From positions 1-6,145 of the forward strand of contig CAKKQG010000119.1 of NCBI GenBank assembly GCA_919901875.1: 6,145 nt of DNA. Direction: 5' to 3'. The translations under genes and the position numbers were made by a program. Positions 4,464 to 6,145 of this stretch are shown here, one piece after another. A model generated the notes under the pieces. The model had not been told where the DNA came from and did no database searches. It worked only from the letters and a program-made list of their open reading frames with translations. This DNA is from Anaerolineales bacterium (lineage in GTDB: Bacteria > Chloroflexota > Anaerolineae > Anaerolineales > VGOW01). The stretch's first letter is position 1. Each line of letters opens with the position of its first letter.

Positions 4464-6145
4464 ATGTATCTCACCCTCAACTCCGCCTCACTCTACTTCG
4501 AGACTTTCGGCGACGATCATCCAGATCGCGTTCCTATCATTCTCATTCACGGTTCCACCGTCAGCGGTCACGCCGATTGGAGTCACATCGCGCCGCAACT
4601 CGCTAAAAGTTTTCGCGTCATCGTCCCCGATTGTCGCGGACACGGCAAGAGCAGCAATCCCAATTTAAGTTACTCGTTCAAAGAAATGGCGGACGATGTT
4701 GCCGCGCTTATTCGCGCCCTCGGTTATCAACGGGCGCACGTCATCGGTCACAGCAACGGCGGCAATGTCGCGCTCGTCACGCTCGTCGAACATCCCGACG
4801 TGGTGCAAACGTGCGTGGTGCAAGCCGCCAACGCTTTTGTGAGTCAAGACATCAAAGACAAAGAACCGAGCTACTTCGATCCGAATCGCGTCGAGCGCGA
4901 ACAACCCGATTGGATGAAGCGCATGATCGAACTTCACGGCGCGGCACACGGCGAAAATTATTGGCGCGATCTTCTCAAGATCACTTGCGACGAAACGATC
5001 ACTCATCCCAACTACACCGCATCCGATCTGCAAAAAGTTTTGCGCCCGACGCTCGTCGTGCAAGGCGAAAAAGATTTCACCAACGCTAACTCGCATCATG
5101 GCGAGTTCATCGCCCAGCACATCCCGCGCGCCGAGTTCTGGTCGCCCTCAAAAATCGGTCATCACGTTCATCACGAAATTACCCTTGAGTGGCTCAGTAA
5201 AATTTTAGATTTTCTGCATCGTCGCGGTGATGATCAGAATGATGCGCTCTATTGGCTCAAGCAAGAAAAATTTAAAGACGCGCGCGAGAGTATCTTCGAT
5301 GTGCGATTTGATTCGGGTGCGTTGACCGGGTTCGTCCTTCACCGCGATCAAGGTGATGCCGCCATGCGCGTGGTAAACGTTGATCCAAAAAATAACCGTG
5401 TTCACGCCTTGCTTGACGCGGCACAGTGGGCATTAGTGATTCGCAACGTCGCCGACGTGTGGCGCGAACCGGATAGCGACAACCGTTTGACTCAGACTCT
5501 TTTGGGCGATGCGGTTCGCATTCTGGAAATGCGCGAAGATAATTGGTCGCGTGTGCGTTTGGAGCGCGATGGTTATTTGGGTTGGGTGCGATCCAGTTCG
5601 CTCTATCGTTGTGGCGAAGCCGATGCGCGCGCGTATCAAGAGTCGGCGAACGCGGTAGTGATCGCCGAACTGGCGCACGCGGTTGGCGATGAATCGTCAC
5701 TGCGTGTAGGCAAGATTCCATTTGGAGTCAGAGTCAAAGTGATCGAAACCAAAAATGATCAAAGCGCGATTCGACTGCCGAATAATCATACGTGGTGGGT
5801 GAAGAGCGACAACCTGCTTCCGCTTGAGAAGCGGCATCACCCCGACGCAAAAGGAATTGATGCGACGTTGACTCTGATGAAGCGATTCGTCGGCGTGCCG
5901 TATCTGTGGGGTGGGTTGAGTCCGTTTGGTTACGATTGCTCGGGCTTCAGCCAAACTTTTCATGCGTTCATGGGCATCGTAATTCCCCGCGACGCCGATC
6001 AACAATACCGCGCTGGCAAAATTGTCGAAGAGACTCCGCGCGCAGGCGATCTTTTATTTTTCGGCAACGGCGGGCGCATCACTCACGTCACCCTCTCACT
6101 CGGCGGCGATGATTTTATTCACGCCTCAGGCAACGGTGTCGGCGT
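4464..6145 (+). CDS. Alpha/beta-hydrolase fused to SH3 and NlpC/P60 peptidase (3' partial)
   Basis: One frame with no stop gives 560 residues to the window edge. Residues 1-252 are a full alpha/beta-hydrolase: oxyanion region HGST (29-32), nucleophile elbow GHSNG with S97, acid D204 in GEKD, and catalytic H233 in IGHHVHHE. Residues about 255-322 form a domain I do not recognise. Two SH3-like domains follow (about 323-381, with GYLGWVRSSSLY, and 396-455), then NlpC/P60 from about 465: DCSGF with C492, THVTL with H541, FIHASG with H553. The Cys-His-His order and spacing resemble YkfC, a cytosolic murein-peptide endopeptidase. No signal peptide or membrane segment is seen, so it is probably cytosolic. 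ATG 4464 fits the family N-terminus (MYLTLNSASLYFETFG) but has no SD; in-frame GTG 4428 and TTG 4407 are less likely. The hydrolase substrate is unknown. Confidence 0.88.
   Translation, partial: MYLTLNSASLYFETFGDDHPDRVPIILIHGSTVSGHADWSHIAPQLAKSFRVIVPDCRGHGKSSNPNLSYSFKEMADDVAALIRALGYQRAHVIGHSNGGNVALVTLVEHPDVVQTCVVQAANAFVSQDIKDKEPSYFDPNRVEREQPDWMKRMIELHGAAHGENYWRDLLKITCDETITHPNYTASDLQKVLRPTLVVQGEKDFTNANSHHGEFIAQHIPRAEFWSPSKIGHHVHHEITLEWLSKILDFLHRRGDDQNDALYWLKQEKFKDARESIFDVRFDSGALTGFVLHRDQGDAAMRVVNVDPKNNRVHALLDAAQWALVIRNVADVWREPDSDNRLTQTLLGDAVRILEMREDNWSRVRLERDGYLGWVRSSSLYRCGEADARAYQESANAVVIAELAHAVGDESSLRVGKIPFGVRVKVIETKNDQSAIRLPNNHTWWVKSDNLLPLEKRHHPDAKGIDATLTLMKRFVGVPYLWGGLSPFGYDCSGFSQTFHAFMGIVIPRDADQQYRAGKIVEETPRAGDLLFFGNGGRITHVTLSLGGDDFIHASGNGVG

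Noticed and set aside
4631..5120. Two long frames (about 150 codons) over the hydrolase, one on each strand
   Set aside because: Both lie over the alpha/beta-hydrolase in other frames, have arginine-rich or otherwise non-protein-like composition and show no family motif.
5205..5260. Frameshift joining two genes at the hydrolase/peptidase junction
   Set aside because: The frame passes without any shift; ATGs near 5230 and 5239 are in another frame and do not lead into the peptidase.
5205..6112. Several 65-150 codon frames on both strands over the SH3-NlpC/P60 region
   Set aside because: Shadows of the real plus-strand frame, which has the clear domain motifs.

Overview
The window (about half GC by eye) comes from a bacterial chromosome. 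It carries four complete protein genes, a fifth that runs off the right edge, and one likely 16-codon leader ORF. Gene types and compact packing fit a free-living bacterium. The interspersed 7-bp tandem repeats between genes, together with a TM-GAF-GGDEF protein and an SH3-NlpC/P60 protein, make me lean weakly to Chloroflexota (Anaerolineae-like). No rRNA, tRNA or other marker gene is present to confirm this.

Layout. Positions 1-118 show no gene. Positions 119-181 are a run of nine degenerate heptamers ending just before a strong Shine-Dalgarno (SD). Next is a GltD-like Fe-S/FAD/NAD(P) oxidoreductase (197-1636, +). It converges on the minus-strand operon, and the two share a perfect 15-bp hairpin terminator (1641-1673). 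The operon reads right to left: leader ORF (4366-4316), HAD-family phosphatase (4319-3657), zinc nucleoside/nucleobase deaminase (3660-3193), membrane GAF-GGDEF diguanylate cyclase (3166-1676). Leader/HAD and HAD/deaminase each overlap by 4 nt (ATGA); the cyclase follows after 26 nt. A divergent intergenic region (4367-4463) holds a TATAATA element readable as a -10 on both strands. Two near-identical 25-bp heptad-repeat copies lie on either side of it, one in this region and one inside the leader ORF. On its right starts a long plus-strand gene (4464 to beyond 6145).

The last gene is the most unusual. One uninterrupted frame encodes a complete alpha/beta-hydrolase (triad S97/D204/H233), then a domain of about 70 residues I cannot name, two SH3-like domains and an NlpC/P60 cysteine peptidase (C492/H541/H553). 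No signal peptide is visible, so it is probably a cytosolic enzyme, perhaps for muropeptide recycling like YkfC, with an added hydrolase activity of unknown substrate.

The second point of interest is the heptad repeat. It sits next to the translation starts of three transcription units. In the HAD operon it appears to separate a strong SD/ATG from the HAD start, creating a leader peptide whose stop codon overlaps the HAD ATG. The HAD, deaminase and cyclase genes are plausibly co-transcribed and translationally coupled; a functional link between them (small-molecule or nucleotide turnover with c-di-GMP signalling) is only inference.
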